From an uncultured Lachnospiraceae bacterium (GTDB lineage Bacteria > Bacillota > Clostridia > Lachnospirales > Lachnospiraceae), in the NCBI GenBank assembly GCA_910576895.1, contig CAJTJZ010000003.1:67222-131221 (forward strand): a stretch of DNA of 64,000 nt, written 5' to 3'. The notes beneath the pieces were generated by a model. The model searched no databases and had not been told where the DNA came from. It was given only the letters and a program-made list of their open reading frames with translations. Shown here one piece after another: positions 25,188 to 33,934 of the stretch; the first letter of the stretch is position 1, and each line of letters starts with the position of its first letter. Both the position numbers and the translations under genes were made by a program.

Positions 25188-25979
25188 ATGGGAAGTGTAA
25201 TTCTTGCGGCAGTTATTATTGCTGCAACTGGTCTTTTAGTTGGACTGCTCCTTGGAATTGCAGCAGAGAAGTTTAAAGTTCCGGTTGACGAAAAAGAACT
25301 TGCTGTTCGTGATTGTTTGCCGGGAAATAACTGTGGTGGCTGCGGTTATGCAGGATGTGATGCACTTGCAAAGGCAATTGCAAATAATGAGGCAGCAGTC
25401 AATGCTTGTCCTGTTGGCGGTTCTTCCGTAGGAAATAAAATTGCAGCGATTATGGGCAAGGCAGTAGAGGATAAAGAACCAGAAGTTGCTTATGTAAAAT
25501 GTTCTGGAACATGTGATAAAGCATCAGTAAAATACAATTATTATGGAATTGATGATTGTGTGAAGGCTTCGATGATACCGGGACGTGGAGATAAGAAATG
25601 TGCAACAGGTTGTCTTGGTCTTGGAAGTTGTACAAAAGAATGTCAGTTTGATGCCATTCATGTCATTGGCGGTATTGCTGTTGTTGACAAGGAAAAATGT
25701 GTAGCTTGTGGCAAATGTATTGCAATCTGTCCAAACCATTTAATTGAGCTTGTGCCAAAGAAAGCAGTCTATACCGTTGCTTGTAGTTCTACAGCGAAGG
25801 GTATGGAAGTGAAAAATTCCTGTGAAGCAGGTTGTATTGGCTGTGGTATTTGTGCAAAACAATGTGAAGCAAACGCTATTACGGTAGAGAATAATATTGC
25901 AAGAATTGATCAGTCAAAATGTACAGGCTGTGGTAAATGTGCTGCAAAATGTCCGCAAAAAGTAATTGTACAACATTAG
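25188..25979 (+). CDS. rnfB: Rnf complex subunit RnfB
   Basis: 263 residues, ATG 25188 with AAAGGAGG ahead. N-terminal membrane anchor, then the Fe-S domain motif CLPGNNCGGCGYAGCDALA, followed by Cys-rich ferredoxin-like sections (CVACGKCIAICPNH, CIGCGICAKQCEA, CTGCGKCAAKCP). RnfB accepts electrons from ferredoxin and passes them to the membrane core. It is the last gene of the operon; the gene order C-D-G-E-A-B is that of Clostridia and Acetobacterium. Confidence 0.95.
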   Translation: MGSVILAAVIIAATGLLVGLLLGIAAEKFKVPVDEKELAVRDCLPGNNCGGCGYAGCDALAKAIANNEAAVNACPVGGSSVGNKIAAIMGKAVEDKEPEVAYVKCSGTCDKASVKYNYYGIDDCVKASMIPGRGDKKCATGCLGLGSCTKECQFDAIHVIGGIAVVDKEKCVACGKCIAICPNHLIELVPKKAVYTVACSSTAKGMEVKNSCEAGCIGCGICAKQCEANAITVENNIARIDQSKCTGCGKCAAKCPQKVIVQH

Positions 25980-25992
25980 TTCTTATGATGGA

Positions 25993-26078
25993 ATCGCAGG
26001 CGATTTCACTGGCAAAGCCAGCAGGCACGGTAATGCTTTTATGAATAAAAGCACTACAAGCTTTGTACCTGTCAAAAT
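25993..26078 (+). other. Cluster of three perfect hairpins after rnfB
   Basis: AATCGC-AG-GCGATT (25993-26006), CTGGC-AAA-GCCAG (26010-26022) and TGCTTTTA-TGAA-TAAAAGCA (26035-26054) follow one another, and an outer CAGG/CCTG pairing could close the last two. The cluster is GC-rich in an AT-rich setting. It may be a structured 3'UTR or a regulatory RNA ahead of the AraC gene. I do not recognise a known riboswitch. Confidence 0.55.
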
Positions 26079-26116
26079 TTAACATAGTTATGGATTATCA
26101 AATTTAAAAAATTTAC

Positions 26117-26163
26117 GAAAGGAGAGACATTTCCCTGTTTTCGGAGATGGCTCTCTTTTTATA
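26117..26163 (+). terminator. Terminator between rnf operon and AraC gene
   Basis: GGAGAGACAT pairs with ATGGCTCTC-type sequence and runs into five T residues. Confidence 0.7.
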
Positions 26164-26217
26164 AAATGAAAGGAAAAAAAGAAACGGTTTTTTCAAAAAT
26201 GGAAAGGGGATGTTAGA

Positions 26218-27399
26218 ATGAAAAAAGAAGAATCGGAGGAAAGCATAAGCTTAGAATCGACTAGAAAATTTTTATCATTTAGCTTTATCTATTCCATGCT
26301 CTTTAACCGTCTTTCTAAAACGGAACTAGACGATTACCATAAGATTTCAGACTTTTATGATGAAGGCTGCATTTTTAATATTGAAGTGAATCTTGAAAAG
26401 AGAGGAAGCCTTTATGTAGACTATAAAATGTTATGCATATTTTATCAAGAAATTCAAAAGAGAATCCCAAATAGTTATTGTTGTATGACAGGTCCATTAA
26501 TTGCAAATCGGATTCTATTATACTTATCGAGAGATACAAAGAATGATTCTATAGATGAACAATTGTTTCGAAAGGAACAAAGAGAGATTGCAGAAGAAAT
26601 TCGGAAGATGTTAATTGCACAAGGAAAATTTAAAGTAAATATAGGAATTGGAAGTTGGCGGCCCATTAGTGAAATTGGAATTTCTTATGATGAATCATTG
26701 CGGTGTGCAAGATATCGAGAGAATTTAACGGTATCTATGATTGAAGATAAGGAATATAATGGGAAAGTCTATGAATATAGGGAGTTAAAAAAGAAATTTC
26801 TTGCCAGTGTAAAATATGGCGATGAAAAGAGTTTAACATTATTTTCGCAAATTATGGAACAGATTGCTATTTTAAATTTGGATACACAAAAGAATTTATT
26901 GCTTGAACTACTTGTATTATCTGTAGAAGAAGTATATAGTGAAAATGATGCAAGAATAGAAGAAACTATTGATTTTATTGGATATGCAGAGGAACTTTCA
27001 AAATTAGAGGAAAAGGAATTAAATGGATGGGCATATACAAAATTTCAATATCTTACGAAAATTTTACGACAAAGATATATCGATAAAAAGGGATATGTGA
27101 TTAAAAATGTAAAGGCATATTTAGAGGAACATTATGATGAAAATATTTCTTTACAGGATGCAGCAAATGAAGCAGGAATGACACCACAATATTTTAGTAC
27201 AATTTTTAAACAGTCAACAGGACAGAATTTTATAGAGTGGTTGTCAGAATTTCGGATTAAGAAAGCAAAGGAATATCTTGATGAACCGGGAGCTGTTATT
27301 AAGGAGGTGTGTTTTAAGGTAGGCTATAATGATCCAAATTACTTTAGTAGAATTTTTAAGAAGATAAGCGGGGTAACTCCAAAGGAATATATGAGCTAG
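26218..27399 (+). CDS. AraC-family transcriptional regulator
   Basis: 393 residues, ATG 26218 with GGGGA ahead. The C-terminal ~100 residues are a complete double helix-turn-helix: ISLQDAANEAGMTPQYFSTIFKQSTG and IKEVCFKVGYNDPNYFSRIFKKISGVTPKEY. The N-terminal ~270 residues resemble the degenerate GGDEF-like sensor of YesN-type regulators (NIGIGSWRPISEIGISYDES) but lack a receiver domain and membrane helices, so ligand sensing is cytoplasmic. Such regulators usually control sugar genes; no target is adjacent. It has its own terminator. Confidence 0.85.
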   Translation: MKKEESEESISLESTRKFLSFSFIYSMLFNRLSKTELDDYHKISDFYDEGCIFNIEVNLEKRGSLYVDYKMLCIFYQEIQKRIPNSYCCMTGPLIANRILLYLSRDTKNDSIDEQLFRKEQREIAEEIRKMLIAQGKFKVNIGIGSWRPISEIGISYDESLRCARYRENLTVSMIEDKEYNGKVYEYRELKKKFLASVKYGDEKSLTLFSQIMEQIAILNLDTQKNLLLELLVLSVEEVYSENDARIEETIDFIGYAEELSKLEEKELNGWAYTKFQYLTKILRQRYIDKKGYVIKNVKAYLEEHYDENISLQDAANEAGMTPQYFSTIFKQSTGQNFIEWLSEFRIKKAKEYLDEPGAVIKEVCFKVGYNDPNYFSRIFKKISGVTPKEYMS

Positions 27400-27482
27400 A
27401 AAGAGAGAGGAAAGAGAATAAATTGGGAGAGCTTTTAAAAATTTTAAAGTATAAAAAAGGGAAGTTAGCAGTTTTTATAAGA

Positions 27483-27521
27483 AAAACAGCAATACGGAAA
27501 AAATGTATTGCTGTTTTTTTG
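27483..27521 (+). terminator. Terminator of AraC gene
   Basis: AAACAGCAATAC and GTATTGCTGTTT form a perfect 12-bp stem followed by T residues. The A-run on the opposite side lets it also serve the convergent minus-strand gene. Confidence 0.9.
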
Positions 27522-27542
27522 GGTTTGTATATGAATGAATTG

Positions 27543-28835
27543 TTAGCAATAATTATTAAAAAATAATCCTGTATACATAGAAGTAATATATGGGTTTGGA
27601 TATGGGACACTAATCGTATTTGGATAGGTGACTACTTTTTTATCCACATATTCCAATGGATTGATTTTTATTTCATTAATTTTCTGATTTACTCTTGCAA
27701 CAAATCCATATTTTGAGGAAAAAATAGTATCCATATCTCCTTCTTCAATCGACTGACGAACAAGAGATTCATCTAATGATAATTGTCCATCTCCTGCAGC
27801 AATGCTGATACCAGCCGATTCTAATTGATTTCTGTAAGTGTTGGCAATCATTTTTAAATCATGGACAATTTTATTGCCTTTACCAGCAGGATAGTTAGCA
27901 GCCGCCTGAATGATTTGATTATAATCATTGGCAAACATTTTTATTCCATCATAAATAGGAGAGTCATCAGGAGCATATCCAACATGAACAGCATCTTCCG
28001 CAGTATTACGTAATGTAATATGCAGACTATTATTTAAAATAAAGCTATTAGCAAGTGCTGCTTTATCTTCTCCATTGATAGTAAAGCTTGCATTGCTTGG
28101 AACAGTTGTGATATGATCAAGTCCATAATGAGTAATCAATCCTTTTTTTGATGGAGAAGAAATATCTTTTAATTGAAAAATATAGCCACTTTCTGAGGTA
28201 ACTCCTGTATTTTTGGAGCGAAGTGTCATATGAATTGTATTTTCTTTTTCTCCATTTTCTACAGATGCAATAATACCAAGATTAGATTTATTGATAAATC
28301 TAGAAAGCTTTCCAAGGATTTCATTATTTCTAGCACGTTCTGGAATATTAAATTGAAACTCATAGGTCTTATCTTCACAAATTGCTTGAAAAGTATAAGT
28401 TCCTTCGTCAGGACCTACACCAGTAACAAAGTAATCAGTGCCGGTATTGATTTGTTCTGATGCTAGATGATGAATTTGAATTTGGAAAGGCTCTGGAAGA
28501 TTGTCTTTATTTTCATCAATAATATTGCAATCAATAGCATCCCTTGTACCTACAACAGCTTTTTGTCTGTTCATAATAGCATCGTCAGAGTCACGATCCT
28601 GCATCATGGAAATAGAATTTTGTAGTGCAATAGCAGAATCCTTAATATCTAGAGTAAACTGGCGATTTGATTCCGTTGGGGAAATTAGATACAAGGGCGA
28701 TTTTAAACCGTCTTTTTTAATCTTTGAATAGAGATCCTTTAGTTCGTCTTTTTTATGCATATCATATTTTGTTTGTGGACGTAACTGATAGGATGTATTT
28801 AAACCAATTAAGTAATTGTAAACTTCACTTAACAT
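27543..28835 (-). CDS. FliD-like (flagellar hook-associated 2-like) protein
   Basis: 430 residues on the minus strand, start preceded by AAAGGGGGAG. The C-terminal region (LKMIANTYRNQLESAGISIAAGDGQLSLDESLVRQSI, IFSSKYGFVARVNQKINEI) matches the end of FliD, the filament cap; the middle looks like its beta-rich domains. It lacks the usual FliD N-terminal helix that begins with a GxxSGxD-type motif, and no flagellar gene is near. It may be a capping protein of a dispersed flagellar set or a repurposed relative. A minus-strand promoter is visible upstream: TCGACA (28905-28900) and TATAAT (28882-28877), 17 bases apart. Confidence 0.65.
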   Translation of the reverse strand: MLSEVYNYLIGLNTSYQLRPQTKYDMHKKDELKDLYSKIKKDGLKSPLYLISPTESNRQFTLDIKDSAIALQNSISMMQDRDSDDAIMNRQKAVVGTRDAIDCNIIDENKDNLPEPFQIQIHHLASEQINTGTDYFVTGVGPDEGTYTFQAICEDKTYEFQFNIPERARNNEILGKLSRFINKSNLGIIASVENGEKENTIHMTLRSKNTGVTSESGYIFQLKDISSPSKKGLITHYGLDHITTVPSNASFTINGEDKAALANSFILNNSLHITLRNTAEDAVHVGYAPDDSPIYDGIKMFANDYNQIIQAAANYPAGKGNKIVHDLKMIANTYRNQLESAGISIAAGDGQLSLDESLVRQSIEEGDMDTIFSSKYGFVARVNQKINEIKINPLEYVDKKVVTYPNTISVPYPNPYITSMYTGLFFNNYC

Positions 28836-28995
28836 TGGAACTCCCCCTTTCTTATCGCTTTTATTTTTTTATATATATTATAACTTTTTCTATAATATAT
28901 GTCGATCGATCTATAAAAAAAATTAAGTGCTTTTGGAAAAATTAAGAAAAAATCGAGATAATTAATTCCTTTTTAAAGAAAAAATAAAAAAAACA

Positions 28996-29024
28996 TTGAC
29001 GAATCGTTTTTAGAATGGTATAGT
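28996..29024 (+). promoter_or_regulatory. Promoter of rpmG-secE-nusG-rplKA operon
   Basis: TTGACG (28996-29001) and TATAGT (29019-29024) with 17-base spacing, about 100 bases before rpmG. Confidence 0.8.
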
Positions 29025-29121
29025 AGATTGGCAATGGAAAGGTCTTTTTTTTTATGCCTAAAATTCAAAAGATCAAAATGATATGCAATTCCTGAAACAA
29101 AAAGTTATGGAGGTGGCAGTT

Positions 29122-29271
29122 GTGCGAGTAAAGATTACATTGGCATGCACAGAATGCAAGCAGCGTAATTACAACAAGACAAAGGATAAGAAAACACACC
29201 CAGACAGAATGGAAATGAAGAAATATTGTAGATTCTGTCGTAAACACACATTACACAAAGAAACAAAGTAA
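29122..29271 (+). CDS. rpmG: Ribosomal protein bL33
   Basis: 49 residues from GTG 29122, with GGAGGTGG ahead. The sequence RVKITLACTECKQRNYNKTK ... KYCRFCRKHTLHKETK is bL33 of the zinc-binding type, with two intact CxxC pairs (CTEC and CRFC), in contrast to zinc-free paralogues induced under zinc starvation. It is a large-subunit protein near the E site. First gene of the secE-nusG transcript, as in most Firmicutes. Confidence 0.96.
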   Translation: MRVKITLACTECKQRNYNKTKDKKTHPDRMEMKKYCRFCRKHTLHKETK

Positions 29272-29354
29272 TTTTAGGAAGATTCCTAAATAGCTTGTAA
29301 ATAGTTATTTAGAGGCAGTTCTTTAGTTCCGATAAGGGAAAGGAAAGTGAAAAG

Positions 29355-29600
29355 ATGGGAGATACTGCAGGTACTACAACCGACAAAGAGAAAAAGGCAA
29401 AGTCCGAAAAAAATGGTAAGAAAAAAGAATGGTTTAAAGGAATTAAGGCTGAATTTAAGAAGATTATCTGGCCTGACAAGGACAAGCTTGTAAAAGAAAC
29501 GATTGCAGTTGTGATAGCATCTCTTGTTATTGGCTTTGTGATAGCAGCACTTGATACGCTGATTCAAATTGGCTTTGATAAGCTTCTTATGATAGGCTGA
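29355..29600 (+). CDS. secE: Preprotein translocase subunit SecE
   Basis: 81 residues with one membrane helix (IAVVIASLVIGFVIAALDTL) after the conserved amphipathic stretch WFKGIKAEFKKIIWPDKDKL. SecE clamps SecY in the protein-conducting channel. The N-terminal 25 residues are charged and variable. It precedes nusG, the standard order. Confidence 0.95.
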   Translation: MGDTAGTTTDKEKKAKSEKNGKKKEWFKGIKAEFKKIIWPDKDKLVKETIAVVIASLVIGFVIAALDTLIQIGFDKLLMIG

Positions 29601-29618
29601 CGCACAGGAGGAACGAAG

Positions 29619-30143
29619 ATGGCAGAAGAAGCACGTTGGTATGTTGTCCACACATATTCCGGTTATGAGAATAAAGTAAAAGCCAACATTGAAAAGACCA
29701 TTGAGAACCGAAATTTACAGGATCAGATTTTAGAAGTAATGATTCCTGTGCAGAATGTTCTTGAGATTACAAAGACGGGAGCAAGAAAGCAGGCACAGAA
29801 AAAAATTTTTCCTGCTTATGTCTTGATTCATATGATTATGAATGATGACACTTGGTATGTTGTCCGTAATACAAGAGGTGTGACCGGATTTGTAGGACCG
29901 GGTTCAAAACCGGTACCGCTGACAGAAGAAGAAATGAAAGAAATGAGCAATATGCTTGATGGAGGCATGGAGCTCGATTTTGCAGTTGGTGATACTGTTG
30001 TAATTACATCTGGTGTATGGGAAAATCAAACCGGTGTAATTCAGCAGATTAATCAGAAAACACAAAGTGTAATTCTGAATGTTGATTTTTTTGGAAGAGA
30101 AACACCAGCAGAGATTAATTTTACAGATATAAAAAAGGAATAA
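29619..30143 (+). CDS. nusG: Transcription elongation factor NusG
   Basis: 174 residues. The N-terminal NGN domain (ARWYVVHTYSGYENKVKANIE, FPAYVLIHM, TRGVTGFVGPG) is followed by the KOW domain (FAVGDTVVITSGVWENQTGVI). NusG binds RNA polymerase and couples or pauses transcription. Length is standard, with a 18-base gap after secE and a GGAGG ribosome site. Confidence 0.97.
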   Translation: MAEEARWYVVHTYSGYENKVKANIEKTIENRNLQDQILEVMIPVQNVLEITKTGARKQAQKKIFPAYVLIHMIMNDDTWYVVRNTRGVTGFVGPGSKPVPLTEEEMKEMSNMLDGGMELDFAVGDTVVITSGVWENQTGVIQQINQKTQSVILNVDFFGRETPAEINFTDIKKE

Positions 30144-30205
30144 GAAATGATGTTGAGATATGAAAATAATAATTTCAACAAAAATGGATTTAGGAGGTCA
30201 TGAAA

Positions 30206-30631
30206 ATGGCAAAGAAAGTAGAAGGATATATTAAGTTACAGATTCCTGCTGCCAAAGCAACACCAGCTCCACCAGTTGGTCCTGCACTTGGTCAGCATGG
30301 TGTTAATATTGTGCAGTTTACAAAGGAATTTAATGCAAGAACGGCTGGTCAGGAGGGCATGATTATTCCTGTTGTAATTACTGTGTATGCAGATAGAAGT
30401 TTTAGTTTTATTACAAAAACTCCTCCAGCAGCAGTTTTGTTAAAGAAAGCATGCAATATAAAGTCCGGTTCAGGTAAGCCAAATAGAGATAAAGTTGCTA
30501 CAATTAAAAAAGCAGAGGTTGAGAAAATTGCAGAATTAAAGATGCCAGATTTAAATGCGGGAAGTTTGGAAGCCGCAGTTAGCATGATTTCTGGCACAGC
30601 ACGTAGTATGGGTATTGTTGTAGAAGACTAA
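30206..30631 (+). CDS. rplK: Ribosomal protein uL11
   Basis: 141 residues from ATG 30206, seven bases after GGAGGT; an ATG at 30200 is too close to that site. AKKVEGYIKLQIPAAKATP, PPVGPALGQHGVNI and the C-terminal RNA-binding domain (SGSGKPNRDKV) are diagnostic. uL11 forms the GTPase-associated centre on 23S rRNA. Confidence 0.97.
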   Translation: MAKKVEGYIKLQIPAAKATPAPPVGPALGQHGVNIVQFTKEFNARTAGQEGMIIPVVITVYADRSFSFITKTPPAAVLLKKACNIKSGSGKPNRDKVATIKKAEVEKIAELKMPDLNAGSLEAAVSMISGTARSMGIVVED

Positions 30632-30861
30632 GAATAAAAAAGTTAAAAGAAGTATAACAGGAATGCAAAAAAGTTAATCTTAATTTGTAATATTTTTTAC
30701 GAATCAAAAGCATTACAGGCAACAGACATTTTGTGCCTGTTAATAGATAGAATTTAGGCAAAAAAGCAGGAGTTTTCTTAAAAAGCGTAACGTGGGAGGA
30801 ACGTTTCTTCAAAGGAAGGAATGGGATCTTTCCGTTAATACCACAGGAGGTTTGATTTATT
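30632..30861 (+). promoter_or_regulatory. Long rplK-rplA spacer with hairpins
   Basis: The 230-base gap is far longer than usual for this gene pair. ACAGGCA (30715-30721) and TGCCTGT (30733-30739) form a perfect stem without a T-run. Near rplA the stretch GTGGGAGGAACG ... GGGATCTTTCCGTTAATACCAC can pair (GTGG with CCAC, AACG with CGTT) right at the ribosome site. An L1-binding autoregulatory leader is a reasonable guess, not shown. Confidence 0.45.
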
Positions 30862-31554
30862 ATGAAAAGAGGAAAAAAATATGCTGAGGCTGCAAAGCTT
30901 GTTGATAGAGCGATGCAATATGATGTAGAAGAAGCGATCAGTCTAGTAAAGAAAACAGCAGTTGCAAAATTTGATGAAACAGTAGAAGCTCATATCAGAC
31001 TTGGTGTAGATGGTCGTCATGCAGATCAGCAGGTTCGTGGTGCTGTTGTACTGCCACATGGAACAGGAAAATCTGTTCGTGTGCTTGTATTTGCAAAAGG
31101 AGATAAAGTAGCAGAAGCAGAAGCAGCAGGTGCTGATTTTGTAGGCGGTGACGAATTGATTCCTAAGATTCAGAATGAAGGTTGGCTGGATTTTGATGTT
31201 GTTGTAGCTACTCCTGATATGATGGGTGTAGTAGGTCGTTTAGGACGTGTACTTGGACCAAAGGGATTGATGCCAAATCCAAAGGCTGGTACAGTTACTA
31301 TGGATGTTACAAAGGCAATTCAAGATATTAAAGCAGGTAAGATTGAATATCGACTAGATAAAGCAAATATTATTCATGTTCCAGTGGGAAAGGTTTCCTT
31401 TACAGAAGAACAATTAAGAGACAATTTTATGACATTGATGGATGCAATTAATAAAGCAAAACCATCTTCCGCAAAGGGACAATATTTACGCAGTGTAACA
31501 TTGGCAGCAACTATGGGACCGGGAATAAAATTAAATACCATAAAATTGGCTTAA
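30862..31554 (+). CDS. rplA: Ribosomal protein uL1
   Basis: 230 residues, ATG 30862 with AGGAGG ahead. KRGKKYAEAAKLVD, RGAVVLPHGTGKSVRV, and the signature VVATPDMMGVVGRLGRVLGPKGLMPNPKAGTV identify uL1, which forms the mobile L1 stalk and often represses its own mRNA. In most Firmicutes rplJ, rplL and rpoB follow; here a terminator and an unrelated gene follow. Confidence 0.97.
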   Translation: MKRGKKYAEAAKLVDRAMQYDVEEAISLVKKTAVAKFDETVEAHIRLGVDGRHADQQVRGAVVLPHGTGKSVRVLVFAKGDKVAEAEAAGADFVGGDELIPKIQNEGWLDFDVVVATPDMMGVVGRLGRVLGPKGLMPNPKAGTVTMDVTKAIQDIKAGKIEYRLDKANIIHVPVGKVSFTEEQLRDNFMTLMDAINKAKPSSAKGQYLRSVTLAATMGPGIKLNTIKLA

Positions 31555-31589
31555 GAATGATTCAAAAATAATTTATTTGATAAAAGTAG

Positions 31590-31640
31590 AATGGCTTGTA
31601 TAGATCTAGAGAAACTCTATATAAGCCATTTATTTTTATA
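31590..31640 (+). terminator. Strong terminator after rplA
   Basis: AATGGCTTGTATAGA (31590-31604) pairs with TCTATATAAGCCATT (31616-31630) with one mismatch, followed by a T-rich tail. It ends the ribosomal transcript. Confidence 0.85.
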
Positions 31641-31760
31641 GGTAAAAGTAACAAAAAAATGTTGCATTTTTTCTTGATTTTTATTAAACTATTCTTGAGA
31701 ATTGTATAAATAGCAAAATAAAATCGGCATACTTTTTGGATTTTACAGAGGAGGATTAGA

Positions 31761-33689
31761 ATGAATATTATTAACGTGGAAAAAGAGAAATGTGTAGGCT
31801 GTAATGCATGTGTGAGAGCTTGTCCAGTAGAGGATGCTAATATTGCAAAAATGGATGAGGATGGCACAGTTCGTATTTTAATTGATGATGATAAGTGTAT
31901 TCGTTGTGGAGAATGTATTCGTGTTTGTTCTCATAAGGCAAGAACGTTTGAGGATGATTTGGAAAATTTTTTAGAGGATTTAAAGCGTGGAGAAGAAATT
32001 GCGGTAATTGCAGCACCAGCGATTAAAATTGCATTTGATGGAAATTGGCGGCATGCCTTACAGTGGCTTCGGAATCAGGGTGTAAAGAAAATTTATGATG
32101 TTGCTTATGGTGCAGATATTTGTACTTGGGCACATTTGCGTTATATGAAAGCACATCCGGGTGCAAAATTAATTTCTCAACCATGTGCAGCTGTTGTAAA
32201 TTATGTTTTGCGACATAAGCCAGAGCTATTAAAAAATCTTTCTCCCATCCATAGTCCTATGGCCTGTCTTGCTATTTATATGCGGAAAATTTTGGGATTT
32301 AAAGGAAAAATTGCTGCTCTTTCTCCATGTATTGCTAAAATTGATGAATTTAGAGCAACAAAATTAATTAATTATAATGTTACTATGGAACATTTAAAAA
32401 AGTATTTTGAGACCTGTCATGTAGAACTTCCAAGTGTAAAAATATACAGTGAATTTGAATTTGATGATTATCAAGGTTTAGAAGGTGCTATTTATCCAAA
32501 GCCGGGTGGATTAATGAAAAATTTACTGATTCATGAACCAGAAATGGAAATTGTTACTTCGGAAGGTCCAGATAAGCTTTATAAAAATCTTGATCTTTAT
32601 TTGAAACAAAAACAGGAATATCTTCCAGATGTATTTGATGTTTTAAGCTGTGAAATGGGATGCAATGGTGGACCAGCAACAGGTGTAGATTACCATTGTT
32701 TTGCAATGAGTGATATTATGCATCATGTAGAGCGTTATGCTAGAAAGCAAAGAAAAGCAAATGTAACAAAAAAAGGTGTTGATAAGCAATTTGCAGAATT
32801 TGATGCTCATTTAAAGTTAGAAGATTTTATTCGCGTTTATCATTCGACAAATGTAAAACGAGTGGAAGTGACAGAAAGAATGATAGAAGATGCTTTTCGC
32901 CTACTTGGTAAGCACACCGATGTGGAAAAACATTTTGATTGTCATGCATGTGGATATACTTCTTGTCGAGAGATGGCGGCTGCACTTGCAAGGGGAATTA
33001 ATGAAAAAGAAAATTGTTATCAATATATGATAAAGGAAATTCATGATGAACGACAAAAAGTAAGTGAAGTAAATACAGAAGTTCTTTCTATGAATAGAGA
33101 ACTTTTGGAAATTTTTGGACAATTAACAAATAATATACAGCTTGTAAAGGAACAAGCAAATCAAATTTGGGAATTTGGACAAAAAAGTTCAGATAATATG
33201 GGAATTGTTTCAGAACATATGGGAGAATTAAATGGCTTAAATAAAAATATTTTGGATTCTATGAAGGATATTAATGTAAATGTAAAGAATTATAAGAAAA
33301 TGACACAAGATGTGGAAGGAATTGCAAGTAAAATTAATTTACTTTCTTTAAATGCAGCAATTGAAGCAGCACGAGCAGGCGAGGTTGGCAGAGGTTTTTC
33401 CGTTGTTGCGGCTAATATTAGAAAATTGTCGGAAAACTCCAGAGTTTCTGTAGGTAGTGCAAAAGAAAATGATGAAGGGATTCAACAGGCTATTGAGAAA
33501 GTTAATGTTGTAGTGGAAAATTTTAATGATGAAATTAGTCGATTGATGGAAGTTGTTAATTCCACAATTGAAAATGTAAATCAATCTTCAGATAAAAGTA
33601 ATATGATTCAGGAATCTATGCAAAAAGTATCACAGATTGCTGATAAAGTGCAGGAAGTAATTGATAAAACAAGTGCTATTTTATCTTAA
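31761..33689 (+). CDS. Sensory [FeFe]-hydrogenase / methyl-accepting fusion
   Basis: 642 residues, ATG 31761 with GAGGAGG ahead. Order of domains: two 4Fe-4S motifs (CVGCNACVRACPVED, CIRCGECIRVCSHKA; residues 10-60), an Fe-hydrogenase large-subunit domain (about 75-370), an RnfB-like Fe-S domain (CHACGYTSCREMAAA, about 395), then a coiled coil and an MCP signalling domain (INLLSLNAAIEAARAGEVGRGFSVVA, about 520-560). The H-cluster motifs survive in altered form: SQPCAAVVNY for TSCCPxW, LSPCIAKIDE, and LSCEMGCNGG. The four cluster cysteines are there, but the proton-relay Cys is replaced, as in group C/D sensory hydrogenases. No membrane helix. It probably senses H2 or redox state and signals through a CheA/kinase partner. 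Confidence 0.85.
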   Translation: MNIINVEKEKCVGCNACVRACPVEDANIAKMDEDGTVRILIDDDKCIRCGECIRVCSHKARTFEDDLENFLEDLKRGEEIAVIAAPAIKIAFDGNWRHALQWLRNQGVKKIYDVAYGADICTWAHLRYMKAHPGAKLISQPCAAVVNYVLRHKPELLKNLSPIHSPMACLAIYMRKILGFKGKIAALSPCIAKIDEFRATKLINYNVTMEHLKKYFETCHVELPSVKIYSEFEFDDYQGLEGAIYPKPGGLMKNLLIHEPEMEIVTSEGPDKLYKNLDLYLKQKQEYLPDVFDVLSCEMGCNGGPATGVDYHCFAMSDIMHHVERYARKQRKANVTKKGVDKQFAEFDAHLKLEDFIRVYHSTNVKRVEVTERMIEDAFRLLGKHTDVEKHFDCHACGYTSCREMAAALARGINEKENCYQYMIKEIHDERQKVSEVNTEVLSMNRELLEIFGQLTNNIQLVKEQANQIWEFGQKSSDNMGIVSEHMGELNGLNKNILDSMKDINVNVKNYKKMTQDVEGIASKINLLSLNAAIEAARAGEVGRGFSVVAANIRKLSENSRVSVGSAKENDEGIQQAIEKVNVVVENFNDEISRLMEVVNSTIENVNQSSDKSNMIQESMQKVSQIADKVQEVIDKTSAILS

Positions 33690-33777
33690 AAAATGTAAGG
33701 AATTGTAAGGCAGATCATGACATAAGCCATTAATAGTATATAGAAATTTATAAGTAAGGGAGGCTGTATTTCTGAAA

Positions 33778-33806
33778 AAGAGAAACGCAGTTTTCTCTTG
33801 CTTTTT
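33778..33806 (+). terminator. Terminator after sensory hydrogenase
   Basis: AAGAGAAAC-GCA-GTTTTCTCTT stem followed by CTTTTTG. Confidence 0.65.
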
Positions 33807-33807
33807 G

Positions 33808-33836
33808 TTGATCTTATCTTTTGTTTCGTGTAAAAT
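33808..33836 (+). promoter_or_regulatory. Promoter of hybrid kinase operon
   Basis: TTGATC (33808-33813) and TAAAAT (33831-33836) at 17 bases, about 100 bases ahead of the kinase gene. Confidence 0.6.
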
Positions 33837-33934
33837 AGAAGATATTATAGCAGCTTTTTACTGAATCTGGTAAGAAATTGTTTATAAAACACTTACTTAT
33901 AAAAGTGTCTAAATAGTATGGAAAGGGGATAACT

